Positions 8,407 through 16,864 of a DNA stretch of 48,866 nt are shown here, piece by piece. The position numbers were made by a program, and so were the translations under genes. This DNA is from Roseovarius salinarum (GTDB taxonomy: Bacteria > Pseudomonadota > Alphaproteobacteria > Rhodobacterales > Rhodobacteraceae). Numbering within the stretch: position 1 is the stretch's first letter; each line of letters starts with the position of its first letter. The notes beneath the pieces are model-generated. The model was not told where the DNA came from, searched no databases, and saw only the letters and a list, made by a program, of their open reading frames with translations. The stretch spans positions 84,324 through 133,189 of the forward strand of contig NZ_PHNT01000009.1 in NCBI RefSeq assembly GCF_002834145.1, given 5' to 3'.

Positions 8407-9564
8407 ATGAAGACCATCACCACGACCGAGGAACTTGCCCGATTCTGCGAGGACGCGCGCGGGCACGACTACGTCACCGTGGACACCGAGTTCCTGCGAG
8501 AGCGGACCTATTACGCGCAGCTTTGCCTGATCCAGCTTGCGATGCCCGGTAAGGGCGAGGACACCGCCGTTCTGGTGGATCCCATCGCGGGCGACCTCGC
8601 GCTCGACCCGCTCTACGATCTGTTTCGTGACGAGTCGGTGGTGAAGGTCTTTCACGCGGCCCGTCAGGACCTCGAGATCTTTCACGTCGACGGCGGCCTG
8701 ATCCCGCGGCCGCTGTTCGACACGCAGGTGGCCGCGATGGTCTGCGGCTTCGGCGAGCAGGTGGGTTACGAGACACTGGTGCGCAAGGTGGCGCGCGCGT
8801 CGCTCGACAAGACGTCGCGATTCACCGACTGGTCGCGCCGGCCTTTGTCGGAGGCGCAGAAGAAATACGCGCTGGCCGACGTGACGCACCTGCGCCAGAT
8901 TTATGAATATCTTGCCGCGGAACTGGCCCGCACGGGCCGCGACAAATGGGTCGCCGAGGAGATCGAGGCGCTGACCGATCCCGAAACCTACATCACCCGG
9001 CCCGGCCAGGCGTGGAAGCGTGTCAAGACGCGCAACACTTCGCCGCGGTTCCTTGCGATCGTGCGCGAACTGGCGCGGTTCCGCGAAGGCTACGCGCAGT
9101 CGCGCAACATCCCCCGCAACCGGGTGTTCAAGGACGACGCGCTGGTCGAACTGGCCGCGACGAAACCGCAAAGCGCCCAGGACCTGGGCCGGTCGCGGCT
9201 GCTTCTGCGCGAGGCGCGCAAGGGCGAGATCGCGGACGGCATCATCGCTGCGGTGAAGGCCGGGCTGGACTGCCCCGAGGCCGAGTTGCCGCGCCCCGAC
9301 AAGGCCCGCGACAAGCCGCAGGTCAACCCCGCGCTGGCGGACCTGCTGCGCGTGCTGCTCAAGGCGCGCACCGAAAGCTACGGCGTCGCGTCCAAGCTGA
9401 TCGCCAGCGCGGCCGATCTCGATGCCATCGCGTCGGGCGCGCGCGACGTGCCGGCGCTCAGCGGCTGGCGGCGCGAGGTTTTCGGGTCAGAGGCGCTGCG
9501 GCTGTGCGACGGCGAGATCGCGCTCGCGGTCCAGGGCAACTCGGTGGAAACGGTGCCGCTGTGA
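8407..9564 (+). CDS. rnd: Ribonuclease D
   Basis: A 385-residue 3'-to-5' exoribonuclease that trims tRNA and other stable RNA precursors. The DEDD exonuclease core is visible: VDTEFLRE (Asp26, Glu28), VFHAARQDLEIF with the second Asp, and YALADVTHL with the last Asp. The C-terminal half contains HRDC-like helical domains (SPRFLAIVRELARFREGYAQ). Length matches the E. coli enzyme. It lies 79 bases after purN with its own leader, and converges on the lipoprotein gene 12 bases beyond its stop. Confidence 0.95.
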   Translation: MKTITTTEELARFCEDARGHDYVTVDTEFLRERTYYAQLCLIQLAMPGKGEDTAVLVDPIAGDLALDPLYDLFRDESVVKVFHAARQDLEIFHVDGGLIPRPLFDTQVAAMVCGFGEQVGYETLVRKVARASLDKTSRFTDWSRRPLSEAQKKYALADVTHLRQIYEYLAAELARTGRDKWVAEEIEALTDPETYITRPGQAWKRVKTRNTSPRFLAIVRELARFREGYAQSRNIPRNRVFKDDALVELAATKPQSAQDLGRSRLLLREARKGEIADGIIAAVKAGLDCPEAELPRPDKARDKPQVNPALADLLRVLLKARTESYGVASKLIASAADLDAIASGARDVPALSGWRREVFGSEALRLCDGEIALAVQGNSVETVPL

Positions 9565-9576
9565 CGCGCCCCCGCC

Positions 9577-10095
9577 TCAGCGGCGGGATGTGCGCACGTT
9601 GGTTTCGGCGATCACCCGCACGCTGCGGGTGCGGCGCAGTTCCCGTTCGGGAATGAAGCGCGCGGCATTCACGACGCGCGTGCGCTCGGGGCCGATCGCG
9701 GTGTCCTCGGGCTGGGCGGCCTCCAGGCGCAGGGTCAGCACGCCGTCAACCGGCTCGCCTTCGGTGGGCGAGGCCAGGCGCACGTCATGCGCCCCCTGCC
9801 GGCGGGTGATGCCCTGCACGCGCACGATCGCGCCGCCGCTGACCTGCTTGATCTCGAGGCCCGTGACCTGCGCGACGGGGGTTCCTTCATGGTCCTTGTC
9901 GCCCATCAGGCTGAACACCCCCTCGCCCTCGTTCTCGGGGATCAGGGGATTTCCGGCCTGTTCCGTCTGCTCGGCGCGGGGTTCGGACTTGCTCTTGCCG
10001 AACCAGTTGGCCGGGTTCACGCGGGAATCGCGCAGGCTGGAACAGCCGGCCAGGGCCAGCGCCGAGATCGTGAACAGGGTGAGCAGAAACCGCAT
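9577..10095 (-). CDS. Hypothetical lipoprotein
   Basis: A 172-residue protein with a lipoprotein signal peptide: MRFLLTLFTISALALAGC, lipobox LAGC with Cys18 as the lipidation site, followed by SSL rather than an inner-membrane retention Asp. The middle is polar (SKSEPRAEQTEQAGN). The rest is a compact beta-rich-looking region, RVQGITRRQGAHDVRLAS onward, ending NVRTSRR. No enzymatic motif is seen. It is probably an outer-membrane-attached periplasmic protein, similar to uncharacterised roseobacter lipoproteins. It is transcribed away from sufE across a 130-base gap. Confidence 0.8.
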   Translation of the reverse strand: MRFLLTLFTISALALAGCSSLRDSRVNPANWFGKSKSEPRAEQTEQAGNPLIPENEGEGVFSLMGDKDHEGTPVAQVTGLEIKQVSGGAIVRVQGITRRQGAHDVRLASPTEGEPVDGVLTLRLEAAQPEDTAIGPERTRVVNAARFIPERELRRTRSVRVIAETNVRTSRR

Positions 10096-10225
10096 CGCAG
10101 CCGCCTTTTCCGGATTGTCTGGTGTCTGCGTACCCTATCACGCCGCGGACGGAAAGATGCAAGCGCGGACTGGACCTTCGGCGGCAGGCGTCTTACCTGT
10201 GCGGAAGACAGGGGAGAATGCACGC

Positions 10226-10636
10226 ATGGCAAGCGACGCCTTCGAAGAAATCGTTGCGGACTTCGAGTTCCTCGAGGACTGGGAGGACCGGTATCGCTAC
10301 GTCATCGACCGCGGCAAGGCGATGGAGCCGCTGGACGACGCGCTGAAAGTGCCCGCCACGAAGGTCGAGGGCTGCGCCAGCCAGGTCTGGTTGCACCCGC
10401 ACGTCGAGAACGGCGTGTTCTCCTTCTATGGCGACAGCGACGCGATGATCGTGCGCGGCCTGATCGCAGTGTTGCGCGCGCTCTACAACGGCACGCCGGT
10501 GGACCAGGTGCCGAAGATCGACGCGGAAGGCGAACTCGCGCGGCTGGCGCTGCACGATCACCTGTCGTCGCAGCGCTCGAACGGCCTGCGCGCGATGGTC
10601 GAGCGGATCCGGCAGGTCGGCGCCGAGGCGGCCTGA
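10226..10636 (+). CDS. sufE: SufE-type cysteine desulfurase activator
   Basis: A 136-residue cytoplasmic protein that takes persulfide sulfur from the SufS desulfurase for Fe-S cluster assembly. The acceptor cysteine sits in TKVEGCASQVWL (about residue 51), the family's hallmark. LHDHLSSQRSNGLRAMVERI at the C-terminus is also typical. The ATG at 10226 gives the normal length. The other suf genes are not in this window. Confidence 0.94.
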   Translation: MASDAFEEIVADFEFLEDWEDRYRYVIDRGKAMEPLDDALKVPATKVEGCASQVWLHPHVENGVFSFYGDSDAMIVRGLIAVLRALYNGTPVDQVPKIDAEGELARLALHDHLSSQRSNGLRAMVERIRQVGAEAA

Positions 10637-10697
10637 GCAGCAACGGCGCGGGCATCACACCTTGCCGTCGTCTGCCGCTAGATGAAAATATTCAAAA

Positions 10698-11351
10698 TCA
10701 ATATCTTGCCGATTGTTCTTCAAGGGCGGTGGCAAGGTCGCCGTAGCCGGTGAAGCGGCGTTCGAACGCGAGGCCGAGGCGCTCGGCACACGCGCGGGCC
10801 TTCTCCGTCAGGGCCGGGTCATCCGTCTGCGCCTGGTAGACCAGCTTGGTGTAATTGCCGAACAGCATGTCGCGCAGCTCCGGGTGGCGGTCCAGCCCCA
10901 TCGGTTTCCAGACGAAGGCGTCGAACTGCCTGACGAGGAAATCCGTGAGGTAGAATGCCGTCATTTCCTCGTCGGCGCGCTCGGCGAAGGCGGCGTTGCC
11001 CTCGAAGAAGGCATAGCAATGAGGGCCTTCCACCATCTCGACGCCGAGCTCGGCGCACTTGCGCGCCAGCTCCCCGCCGGTGCCGCAGTCGGCGTAGACG
11101 ACGAAGATCCGGTCGTAATCCGCCCGGTTGGCTTCCACGGCCTCGGCCACCGCCGGCGTGATCCGGTCGGGGAACAGGTGCAGCTTGGCCGGCAGGCAGG
11201 TCAGGTCCATGTGGTCCCAGCCATTGGCCTGCTTGAGCGCAAGGATCTCTCGCGCAAGCGCCCCGCAGGCGATCAGCAGGATACGCCCGGCGCCCCGCGC
11301 GTCGAGGCCGGTTTCGGTCAAGGTGTCATCCTGTGGCAGTTGATCCGTCAT
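10698..11351 (-). CDS. DUF1638 protein linked to corrinoid metabolism
   Basis: A 217-residue cytoplasmic protein with DUF1638-type blocks: ILLIACGALAREILALK, LHLFPDRITPAVAEAV, VVYADCGTGGEL and GPHCYAFF. Several cysteines are regularly placed (ACG, LTC, ADCG, PHC), which could bind a metal or cofactor; this is inference. The start ATG follows gggagg. It lies downstream of the corrinoid-protein gene on the same strand, separated by a terminator-like hairpin. DUF1638 genes often accompany corrinoid proteins and methyltransferases, so a role in B12-dependent methyl transfer or cofactor reactivation is likely but unproven. Confidence 0.85.
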   Translation of the reverse strand: MTDQLPQDDTLTETGLDARGAGRILLIACGALAREILALKQANGWDHMDLTCLPAKLHLFPDRITPAVAEAVEANRADYDRIFVVYADCGTGGELARKCAELGVEMVEGPHCYAFFEGNAAFAERADEEMTAFYLTDFLVRQFDAFVWKPMGLDRHPELRDMLFGNYTKLVYQAQTDDPALTEKARACAERLGLAFERRFTGYGDLATALEEQSARY

Positions 11352-11362
11352 CGCGTCCTCCC

Positions 11363-11395
11363 AAAAAGCAAACGGCCCGCGACAGGGGCGGGCCG
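11363..11395 (-). terminator. Terminator or attenuator between corrinoid protein and DUF1638
   Basis: On the minus strand cggcccgc (11395-11388) pairs with gcgggccg (11380-11373) around a 7-nt loop. The T-rich tract tttgcttttt follows, and then the gggagg ribosome site of the DUF1638 gene. The layout is that of an intrinsic terminator inside an operon, so DUF1638 is probably expressed by partial read-through. Confidence 0.65.
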
Positions 11396-11420
11396 TCTGT
11401 CCGGTCGCGGGGCGGACCGG

Positions 11421-12125
11421 TCAGCCCGTGGCGCCCTGGTTGTGCTTGCGCGACACGAAATCCTTGGCGGTTTCCACCGCGACGGCCGCATCGCGGCAGT
11501 AGGCGTCGGCGCCGATGGCCTTGCCGAACTCCTCGTTCAGCGGCGCGCCCCCCACGAGAACGATGTAATCATCGCGCACGCCCTGTTCGACCATCGTGTC
11601 GATCACGACCTTCATGTAGGGCATCGTGGTCGTCAGCAGGGCCGACATGCCCAGGATGTCGGGCTGTTCGGTCTCCAGCGCCTCGAGGTAGTTCTCGACC
11701 GGGTTGTTGATGCCGATGTCCACGACCTCGAAGCCGGCACCCTCCATCATCATCGACACGAGGTTCTTGCCGATGTCGTGGATGTCGCCCTTGACGGTGC
11801 CGATCACCATCTTGCCCACGCGCGGCGCGCCGGTTTCGGCCAGAAGCGGCTTGAGGATGTTCATCCCCGATTTCATCGCGTTGGCCGCCAGAAGCACCTC
11901 GGGAACGAACAGGATGCCGTCCCGGAAATCCTGGCCCACGACCGTCATGCCGCCCACCAGCGCCTCGGTGAGAATCCTGTAGGGGGCCCAGCCGCGTTCG
12001 AGCAGGATGTTCACGCCCTCGTCGATCTCGTCCTTGAGACCGTCGTAGAGGTCGTCGAACATCTGTTGGACGAGTTCCTCGTCGTCCAGTTCCGAAAGGA
12101 TGATGTCGTCTTCTTCTTCCGACAT
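11421..12125 (-). CDS. Corrinoid (B12-binding) protein, probable methionine synthase module
   Basis: A 234-residue cobalamin carrier. The helical cap domain (DELVQQMFDDLYDGLKDEID to LPLLAETG-like region, residues 10-100) is followed by a Rossmann-like B12 domain. The lower-axial histidine motif GDIHDIGKNLV (D-x-H-x-x-G), MSALLTTTMPYM and VGGAPLNEEF are clear. The ATG at 12125 is chosen because MSEEEDD precedes the cap directly; earlier starts add basic junk sequence. A homocysteine methyltransferase lies at 13531-14550. Together they match the cap/B12 and homocysteine modules of MetH, as in the split methionine synthase described in Phaeobacter (from memory). A methylamine-type MtbC role is the alternative. 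Confidence 0.9.
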   Translation of the reverse strand: MSEEEDDIILSELDDEELVQQMFDDLYDGLKDEIDEGVNILLERGWAPYRILTEALVGGMTVVGQDFRDGILFVPEVLLAANAMKSGMNILKPLLAETGAPRVGKMVIGTVKGDIHDIGKNLVSMMMEGAGFEVVDIGINNPVENYLEALETEQPDILGMSALLTTTMPYMKVVIDTMVEQGVRDDYIVLVGGAPLNEEFGKAIGADAYCRDAAVAVETAKDFVSRKHNQGATG

Positions 12126-12191
12126 GGCGTGTTTTCCCCGGCTCTTGTGGCGCGGTCGCGCGCGTTGTTCCGGCCTCACGTTTCGTCAATT

Positions 12192-12221
12192 TGTCGCAGC
12201 GGGACTGTTCGGATTGCGACA
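12192..12221. promoter_or_regulatory. Inverted repeat in the divergent region of the corrinoid gene
   Basis: tgtcgca (12192-12198) and tgcgaca (12215-12221) form a perfect 7-bp inverted repeat, centres 23 bases apart (about two helical turns). It lies 67-96 bases upstream of the corrinoid-protein start and about 115 upstream of the radical SAM start. It could bind a dimeric regulator; no regulator is assigned. Confidence 0.3.
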
Positions 12222-12336
12222 TGGCCGATCCCGCGACCGACCTGTCACGCGGATTTGTGGCGGTGGCCCGGCGGAAGTTTCCATGCCGCAGCGGCATTTA
12301 TTGCAAATGTTCGCCAAATGTTCCATCGTGGGGCGG

Positions 12337-13437
12337 ATGACGCAAGCCCCTCGCATCGATCCCGCGCTCAGAACCCCGGGCCGTGCCGCGTGCAGCAACG
12401 ACGCGGGGCGCTTCGAACGCCACGCGCGACAACCCGATGCGGCGGGGGATCCGGCGGGCGCGGGCCGGACGCTCCTGCGGACCGAGGCGCGCGCCGAACG
12501 GCCCCGTCGCGCGATCACCTACAACCGCTCGCCCGATCTGCCCTTCGACCGCTCGGTCAACCCGTACCGCGGCTGCGAACATGGCTGCATCTACTGTTTC
12601 GCGCGGCCCACCCACGCGTGGCTGGGCCTCTCGGCCGGGCTGGATTTCGAAACCCGCCTGATCGCGCGGCCCGGCATCGCGGACACCTTGCGGCGTGAAC
12701 TCGCTGCGCCGGGATACCGCGTGGCGCCCATCGCCATCGGCACCAACACGGATCCCTACCAGCCGGTGGAGGAGGCATGGCGCGTCACCCGCGCCTGCCT
12801 GGAGGTTCTGGAATACGCCCGCCACCCCGTGGCCATCGTCACCAAGGGCGCGCTGGTGGAGCGCGATCTTGACATCCTGTCACGCATGGCCGCGCGGGGG
12901 TTGGCGCGTGTGGGCATCTCGCTGACGACGCTGGACGCCGGCCTCGCCCGGCGGCTGGAGCCGCGCGCGCCCGGCCCGGCCCGTCGGCTGGCGACGATCC
13001 GGGCGCTCGCGCAGGCCGGCGTGCCCGTGCGGGCGATGACGTCCCCGGTGATTCCCGGGCTGACGGATCACGAGGTCGAGGCGCTGCTGTACGCCGCCCG
13101 GGATGCCGGTGCCGCGGCGGCCAGCTGGATCATGCTGCGCCTGCCGCGCGAGGTCGCGCCGCTGTTCCGCGAATGGCTGGCAGAGCATTGCCCGGATCGT
13201 GCGGGCCGGGTTATGGGGCTGGTGCGGGACATGCACGGCAGCAAGGATTACGATGCCCGGTGGGGCCGCCGGATGCGCGGGCAGGGGCCGCACGCGGAGA
13301 TGATCGCGCAGCGCTTCCGGGTCGCGGCGCGGCGGCTGGGGCTCGACGCGCCGCAGCCCGCGTTGCGCTGCGACCTGTTCCGCCCGCCACCGCGCGATCC
13401 CGATCAGCCCGACCTGTTCGCGACGTGCGGCGGCTGA
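12337..13437 (+). CDS. Radical SAM protein, PA0069 / SPL-related family
   Basis: A 366-residue radical SAM enzyme. The [4Fe-4S] ligands are in YRGCEHGCIYCFARPTH (C-x3-C-x2-C), and IAIGTNTDPYQPVEE and VAIVTKG follow as in the spore photoproduct lyase-like PA0069 family (Rv2578c group). The C-terminus has MHGSKDYDARWGRRMRGQGP, another family block. The ATG at 12337 is preferred; an in-frame ATG ten codons earlier is possible. The basic N-terminal 55 residues are low complexity. The reaction is unknown; these proteins are suspected in nucleic-acid repair or modification. It is divergent from the corrinoid gene. Confidence 0.88.
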   Translation: MTQAPRIDPALRTPGRAACSNDAGRFERHARQPDAAGDPAGAGRTLLRTEARAERPRRAITYNRSPDLPFDRSVNPYRGCEHGCIYCFARPTHAWLGLSAGLDFETRLIARPGIADTLRRELAAPGYRVAPIAIGTNTDPYQPVEEAWRVTRACLEVLEYARHPVAIVTKGALVERDLDILSRMAARGLARVGISLTTLDAGLARRLEPRAPGPARRLATIRALAQAGVPVRAMTSPVIPGLTDHEVEALLYAARDAGAAAASWIMLRLPREVAPLFREWLAEHCPDRAGRVMGLVRDMHGSKDYDARWGRRMRGQGPHAEMIAQRFRVAARRLGLDAPQPALRCDLFRPPPRDPDQPDLFATCGG

Positions 13438-13476
13438 GGGGCCGCGGCCCGTCTTCATCTTGCCCCAAATACTCAT

Positions 13477-13510
13477 CGTCCCGGCGCGGCCGGGGCCGGC
13501 CGCCGGGACG
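13477..13510. terminator. Hairpin between convergent genes
   Basis: gtcccggcg (13478-13486) pairs with cgccgggac (13501-13509), with a GC-rich loop that can pair further. It lies between the stops of the radical SAM gene (13437) and the convergent homocysteine methyltransferase (13531), so it could end both transcripts. No T run is present. Confidence 0.45.
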
Positions 13511-13530
13511 GGTGCGACGGCCCCCGCGGG

Positions 13531-14550
13531 TCAGCCCCGGCGCCGCCGCCCGCGGCCGCGCCGCGGTGTCGGCTCCTCTCCCTCGCCGGTGCCGTCGGCG
13601 GCCGAGGAGAACGGCCCGAGCGCCTCGGTGATCTGTTCCAGTGTCGGGCGTGGCCCCCGCGGCCTGGTCTCCAGCGCCTCGTGCATCTTCGCCAAGTGCT
13701 CGGGCATGGTTCCGCAGCAGCCGCCGATGATGGTCGCGCCCGCGTCGCGTGCCAGCACGGCGTACTCGGCCATGAGATCGGGCGTGCCGTCGTAGTGGAT
13801 GTGGCCGTGCTCGTATTTCGGGATGCCGGCATTGCCCTTGGCGATGACCGGCAGTTCCGGGCCCTGCGCGACGAACCCCAGGACGGTGCGCAACAGGTCC
13901 GAGGCGCCCACGCCGCAGTTGGCGCCGAAGGCCAGCGGCGGGTATTCGAGGCCGTCGACCATCGTCACCATGTCAGCCGAGGTCAGTCCCATCATCGTGC
14001 GCCCCGCGGTGTCGAAGCTCATGGTGCCGCACCACGGCATGCCGGCCAGCCGGAAGGCCTCGGCGGCGGCCTTGTACTCCTCGGGCGCCGAGATGGTTTC
14101 CAGCCAGAGCACATCGGCGCCGCCCTCCTTCAGGCCGTCGGCCTGCTCGTGGAAGATCTCGACCGCCAGCTCGTGGGTCAATTGGCCCATCGGCGCCATG
14201 ATTTCGCCCGTGGGGCCGACGGAGCCGGCGACGACGACCTCGCGGCCGGAGGTGTCGGCCACGTCGCGGCCCAGCTCGGCGGCGATGCGGGACAGTTCGC
14301 GCGCGCGGTCCTGCGCATCGTGCAGCTTGAGCCGGGCGGCGTTGCCGCCGAAGGAGTTCGTCAGGAACAGGTCGCTGCCCGCCTCCACCGCCGAGGCGTA
14401 GAGCCGGCGGATCCGGTCCGGGTGCCGGTCGTTCCACAGCTCGGGCGCATCGCCCGATTCCAGCCCCATGTTGAACAGGTTGGTGCCCGTGGCGCCGTCG
14501 GCGAGGAGCCACTCGCGCCGGCCCAGCATCCGGGACAAAGCATCGGTCAT
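13531..14550 (-). CDS. bmt: Homocysteine S-methyltransferase (BHMT/MetH N-terminal type)
   Basis: A 339-residue zinc-dependent methyltransferase that makes methionine from homocysteine. The start block REWLLADGATGTNLFNMGL and SFGGNAARLKLH match the homocysteine-binding barrel. The zinc cysteines are in FGANCGVG and IIGGCCGT. The last 25 or so residues are a basic, low-complexity tail (RRGRGRRRRG). The ATG at 14550 fits the family start. It is often annotated betaine-homocysteine methyltransferase. With the corrinoid protein at 11421-12125 it more likely takes the methyl group from methylcobalamin as part of a split MetH. The pterin-binding module is not in this window. Confidence 0.9.
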   Translation of the reverse strand: MTDALSRMLGRREWLLADGATGTNLFNMGLESGDAPELWNDRHPDRIRRLYASAVEAGSDLFLTNSFGGNAARLKLHDAQDRARELSRIAAELGRDVADTSGREVVVAGSVGPTGEIMAPMGQLTHELAVEIFHEQADGLKEGGADVLWLETISAPEEYKAAAEAFRLAGMPWCGTMSFDTAGRTMMGLTSADMVTMVDGLEYPPLAFGANCGVGASDLLRTVLGFVAQGPELPVIAKGNAGIPKYEHGHIHYDGTPDLMAEYAVLARDAGATIIGGCCGTMPEHLAKMHEALETRPRGPRPTLEQITEALGPFSSAADGTGEGEEPTPRRGRGRRRRG

Positions 14551-14584
14551 CTTGCCTCCCGCGGCGGTCGGCCTGGTTTCGGGG

Positions 14585-14604
14585 GCGTCCCCCTGCGGGG
14601 ACGC
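14585..14604. other. Hairpin between the F-ATPase inhibitor and methyltransferase genes
   Basis: gcgtcccc (14585-14592) pairs with ggggacgc (14597-14604) around a 4-nt loop. It lies in the 91-base gap between two minus-strand genes. It could end the upstream transcript or shape the leader of the downstream gene. No T run is present. Confidence 0.4.
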
Positions 14605-14641
14605 GACGGGGCGTCCGTGGCGGCGCGGGCGCGCCCCGGGC

Positions 14642-14956
14642 TCAGTGTTCCTCGGCGATCTGTCCCTTGGCGACGGCAAGAAGCTCGGCGCGCTTGGCGC
14701 GGATCTCTTCCGGGGTGGCCTTGTCGCCCAGGTCGCCCGCCACCTTGCGGACCACGTCCTCGTGGCCGGCTTCCTCGAAGTCGGCCTTCACGACCGAGGC
14801 GGCGTAGGTCTGCGCGTCCTCGCCGGTCTTGCCCAGCATCTCGGCCGCCCAGAGGCCCAGAAGCTTGTTGCAGCGCGCCTCGGCCCTGAACTGCATCTCC
14901 TGGTCGTGGGCGAACTTGTTTTCGAAGGCTGTCTCGCGGTCGTCGAATGTGGTCAT
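14642..14956 (-). CDS. F1Fo-ATPase zeta-subunit inhibitor family protein (DUF1476)
   Basis: A 104-residue protein of the DUF1476 family, whose Paracoccus denitrificans member is the zeta subunit that inhibits ATP hydrolysis by F1Fo-ATPase. The N-terminal inhibitory stretch ([18 protein letters not shown]) and the helical body [19 protein letters not shown] are typical. The ATG at 14956 gives the usual family length. It is divergent from purC and far from any atp operon, which is normal for this family. Whether this protein is a strong inhibitor in its own species cannot be read from sequence. Confidence 0.92.
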   Translation of the reverse strand: MTTFDDRETAFENKFAHDQEMQFRAEARCNKLLGLWAAEMLGKTGEDAQTYAASVVKADFEEAGHEDVVRKVAGDLGDKATPEEIRAKRAELLAVAKGQIAEEH

Positions 14957-15113
14957 GGGTCGGCTCCCCGGGGCATGCGTTGAAGTCGGCACAGATATGA
15001 CGCCCCGCGGCTTCGAGGGCAAGACCCCGCGCGCCGTCTTGCGACCTTGGCGCCCATGGACTATCAGGGCGCAACGCCTGCGGGGACTCGCCCCGCGGCA
15101 GCGAGGAGTGGCC

Positions 15114-15875
15114 ATGGCACGGCGCAAGAAGATCTACGAAGGCAAGGCGAAGACGCTCTACGAAGGGCCCGAGCCGGGCACCGTGGTGCAGTATTTCAAG
15201 GACGACGCGACGGCCTTCAACGCCGAGAAGAAGGACGTGATCGAGGGCAAGGGCGTGCTCAACAACATGCTCTCGGAATACTTCATGACGGGGCTGAACA
15301 ACATCGGCGTGCCGACACATTTCATCCGGCGCATCAACATGCGCGAACAGCTCGTGCGCGCCTGCGAGATCGTGCCGCTCGAGGTCATCGTGCGCAACTA
15401 TGCCGCGGGGTCGATGGCCCGGCGGCTGGGGCTCGAAGAGGGCACGCAGCTGCCCCGGCCGATCGTGGAGTATTGCCTGAAGAACGACGATCTGGGCGAC
15501 CCGCTGGTCACCGAGGAGCATATCGCTGCCTTCGGCTGGGCCAGCCAGCAGGACCTGGACGACATCCTCAGCCTCGCGCTGCGCGTCAACGATTTCATGT
15601 CGGGCGTGATGTTCGGCGTGGGAATCCGGCTGGTGGACTTCAAGATCGAGGTGGGCCGCGTCTACGACGGCGACTACCAGCGCCTGATCGTGGCAGACGA
15701 GATCAGCCCCGACAGCTGCCGGCTGTGGGACATCGAGACCGGCCGCAAGCTCGACAAGGACGTGTTCCGCCGCGACCTGGGCAACCTGACGGACGCCTAC
15801 ACCGAGGTCGCCTCGCGCCTCGGGCTGATGCCCAAGGGCAACACGCAGGTGGCGCGCCCGACGCTGATCAACTGA
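15114..15875 (+). CDS. purC: SAICAR synthetase
   Basis: A 253-residue enzyme that joins CAIR and aspartate with ATP in purine synthesis. [19 protein letters not shown] is the nucleotide-binding start, with [14 protein letters not shown] and [16 protein letters not shown] as conserved blocks. The ATG at 15114 follows gcgaggagtgg. It heads a purC-purS-purQ cluster, the order seen in many Rhodobacteraceae. Confidence 0.97.
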   Translation: MARRKKIYEGKAKTLYEGPEPGTVVQYFKDDATAFNAEKKDVIEGKGVLNNMLSEYFMTGLNNIGVPTHFIRRINMREQLVRACEIVPLEVIVRNYAAGSMARRLGLEEGTQLPRPIVEYCLKNDDLGDPLVTEEHIAAFGWASQQDLDDILSLALRVNDFMSGVMFGVGIRLVDFKIEVGRVYDGDYQRLIVADEISPDSCRLWDIETGRKLDKDVFRRDLGNLTDAYTEVASRLGLMPKGNTQVARPTLIN

Positions 15876-15917
15876 GCCCGGCGAAGGGTCCGCGGGCTTC
15901 TTTGGGAAGGATAGAAG

Positions 15918-16157
15918 ATGAAGGCACGCGTGCAGGTGATGCTGAAGGACGGTGTTCTGGATCCGCAGGGCGAGGCCGTGCGCCACGCGCTTGGCAGCCT
16001 CGGCTTCGAGGGCGTCGAGGGCGTGCGCCAGGGCAAGGTGATCGAGCTTGACCTGGACGAGACGGACCCCGAAGCCGCGCGCGCCAAGGTCAACGAGATG
16101 TGCGAGAAGCTGCTCGCAAACACGGTGATCGAGAGCTACGCGGTGGAGGTGGGCTGA
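15918..16157 (+). CDS. purS: FGAM synthase subunit PurS
   Basis: A 79-residue subunit of the three-part phosphoribosylformylglycinamidine synthase (PurS-PurQ-PurL). It starts [18 protein letters not shown] and has [11 protein letters not shown] and [13 protein letters not shown], all characteristic. The stop overlaps the purQ start (TGATG), coupling their translation. purL is not in the window. Confidence 0.96.
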   Translation: MKARVQVMLKDGVLDPQGEAVRHALGSLGFEGVEGVRQGKVIELDLDETDPEAARAKVNEMCEKLLANTVIESYAVEVG

Positions 16158-16825
16158 TGCACGCCGCCGTCCTCGTCTTTCCCGGCTCCAACTGCGACCG
16201 CGACCTGGCGGTGGCGCTGGAGCGCGCCGGCGCGCGCGTCTCGATGGTCTGGCACAAGGACACGGCGTTGCCCGAAGGCACCGACCTTGTGGCCATCCCT
16301 GGCGGGTTTTCCTTCGGCGACTACCTGCGCTGCGGGGCCATAGCGGCGAATTCCCCGATCTGCCGGTCCGTCGTGGCACATGCCGACCGCGGGGGTTACG
16401 CGCTGGGTATCTGCAACGGTTTCCAGGTGCTGACCGAAACCGGGCTGCTGCCCGGCGTCCTGCTGCGCAACGCGGGCCTGAAATACATCTGCAAGGCCGT
16501 GGCGCTTCGGGTCGAGACCGCCGACAGCCCCTACACCGCCGGCTATGCGCCGGGCAGCACGATCACGGTGCCGATCGCGCACCATGACGGAAACTACTTC
16601 GCCGACCCGGACACTCTGGACAGGCTGCGCGGCGACGACCGCGTCGCCTTTCGCTATGTCGACAACCCGAACGGGTCGGTCGACGACATCGCCGGCATCC
16701 TGTCGCAAAACCGCCGGGTTCTGGGGATGATGCCCCACCCCGAACGCATGGCCGAGCCGCTGCACGGCGGCACCGACGGTGCGGCGCTGTTCGAGGGCCT
16801 TGTCGCGCAGGTCGTTCCCGCCTGA
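16157..16825 (+). CDS. purQ: FGAM synthase glutaminase subunit PurQ
   Basis: A 222-residue class I glutamine amidotransferase that delivers ammonia to Pur[14 protein letters not shown] is the start block, [11 protein letters not shown] contains the nucleophilic Cys, and GMMPHPERM the catalytic His. [16 protein letters not shown] is the family's signature loop. It overlaps purS by one base and is followed after 39 bases by a sensor kinase gene of unrelated function. Confidence 0.97.
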   Translation: MHAAVLVFPGSNCDRDLAVALERAGARVSMVWHKDTALPEGTDLVAIPGGFSFGDYLRCGAIAANSPICRSVVAHADRGGYALGICNGFQVLTETGLLPGVLLRNAGLKYICKAVALRVETADSPYTAGYAPGSTITVPIAHHDGNYFADPDTLDRLRGDDRVAFRYVDNPNGSVDDIAGILSQNRRVLGMMPHPERMAEPLHGGTDGAALFEGLVAQVVPA

Positions 16826-16864
16826 CCGCTTGAGGCGCCGCGACGCGCCACGTAAACTGCGCCA

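Noticed and set aside
12126..12336. Cobalamin riboswitch upstream of the corrinoid protein
   Set aside because: The conserved B12-box sequence (GCCACTG-like) was not found on the minus strand of this gap.
14551..14641. SAM or SAH riboswitch upstream of the homocysteine methyltransferase
   Set aside because: The 91-base leader has one simple GC hairpin and no recognisable riboswitch core.
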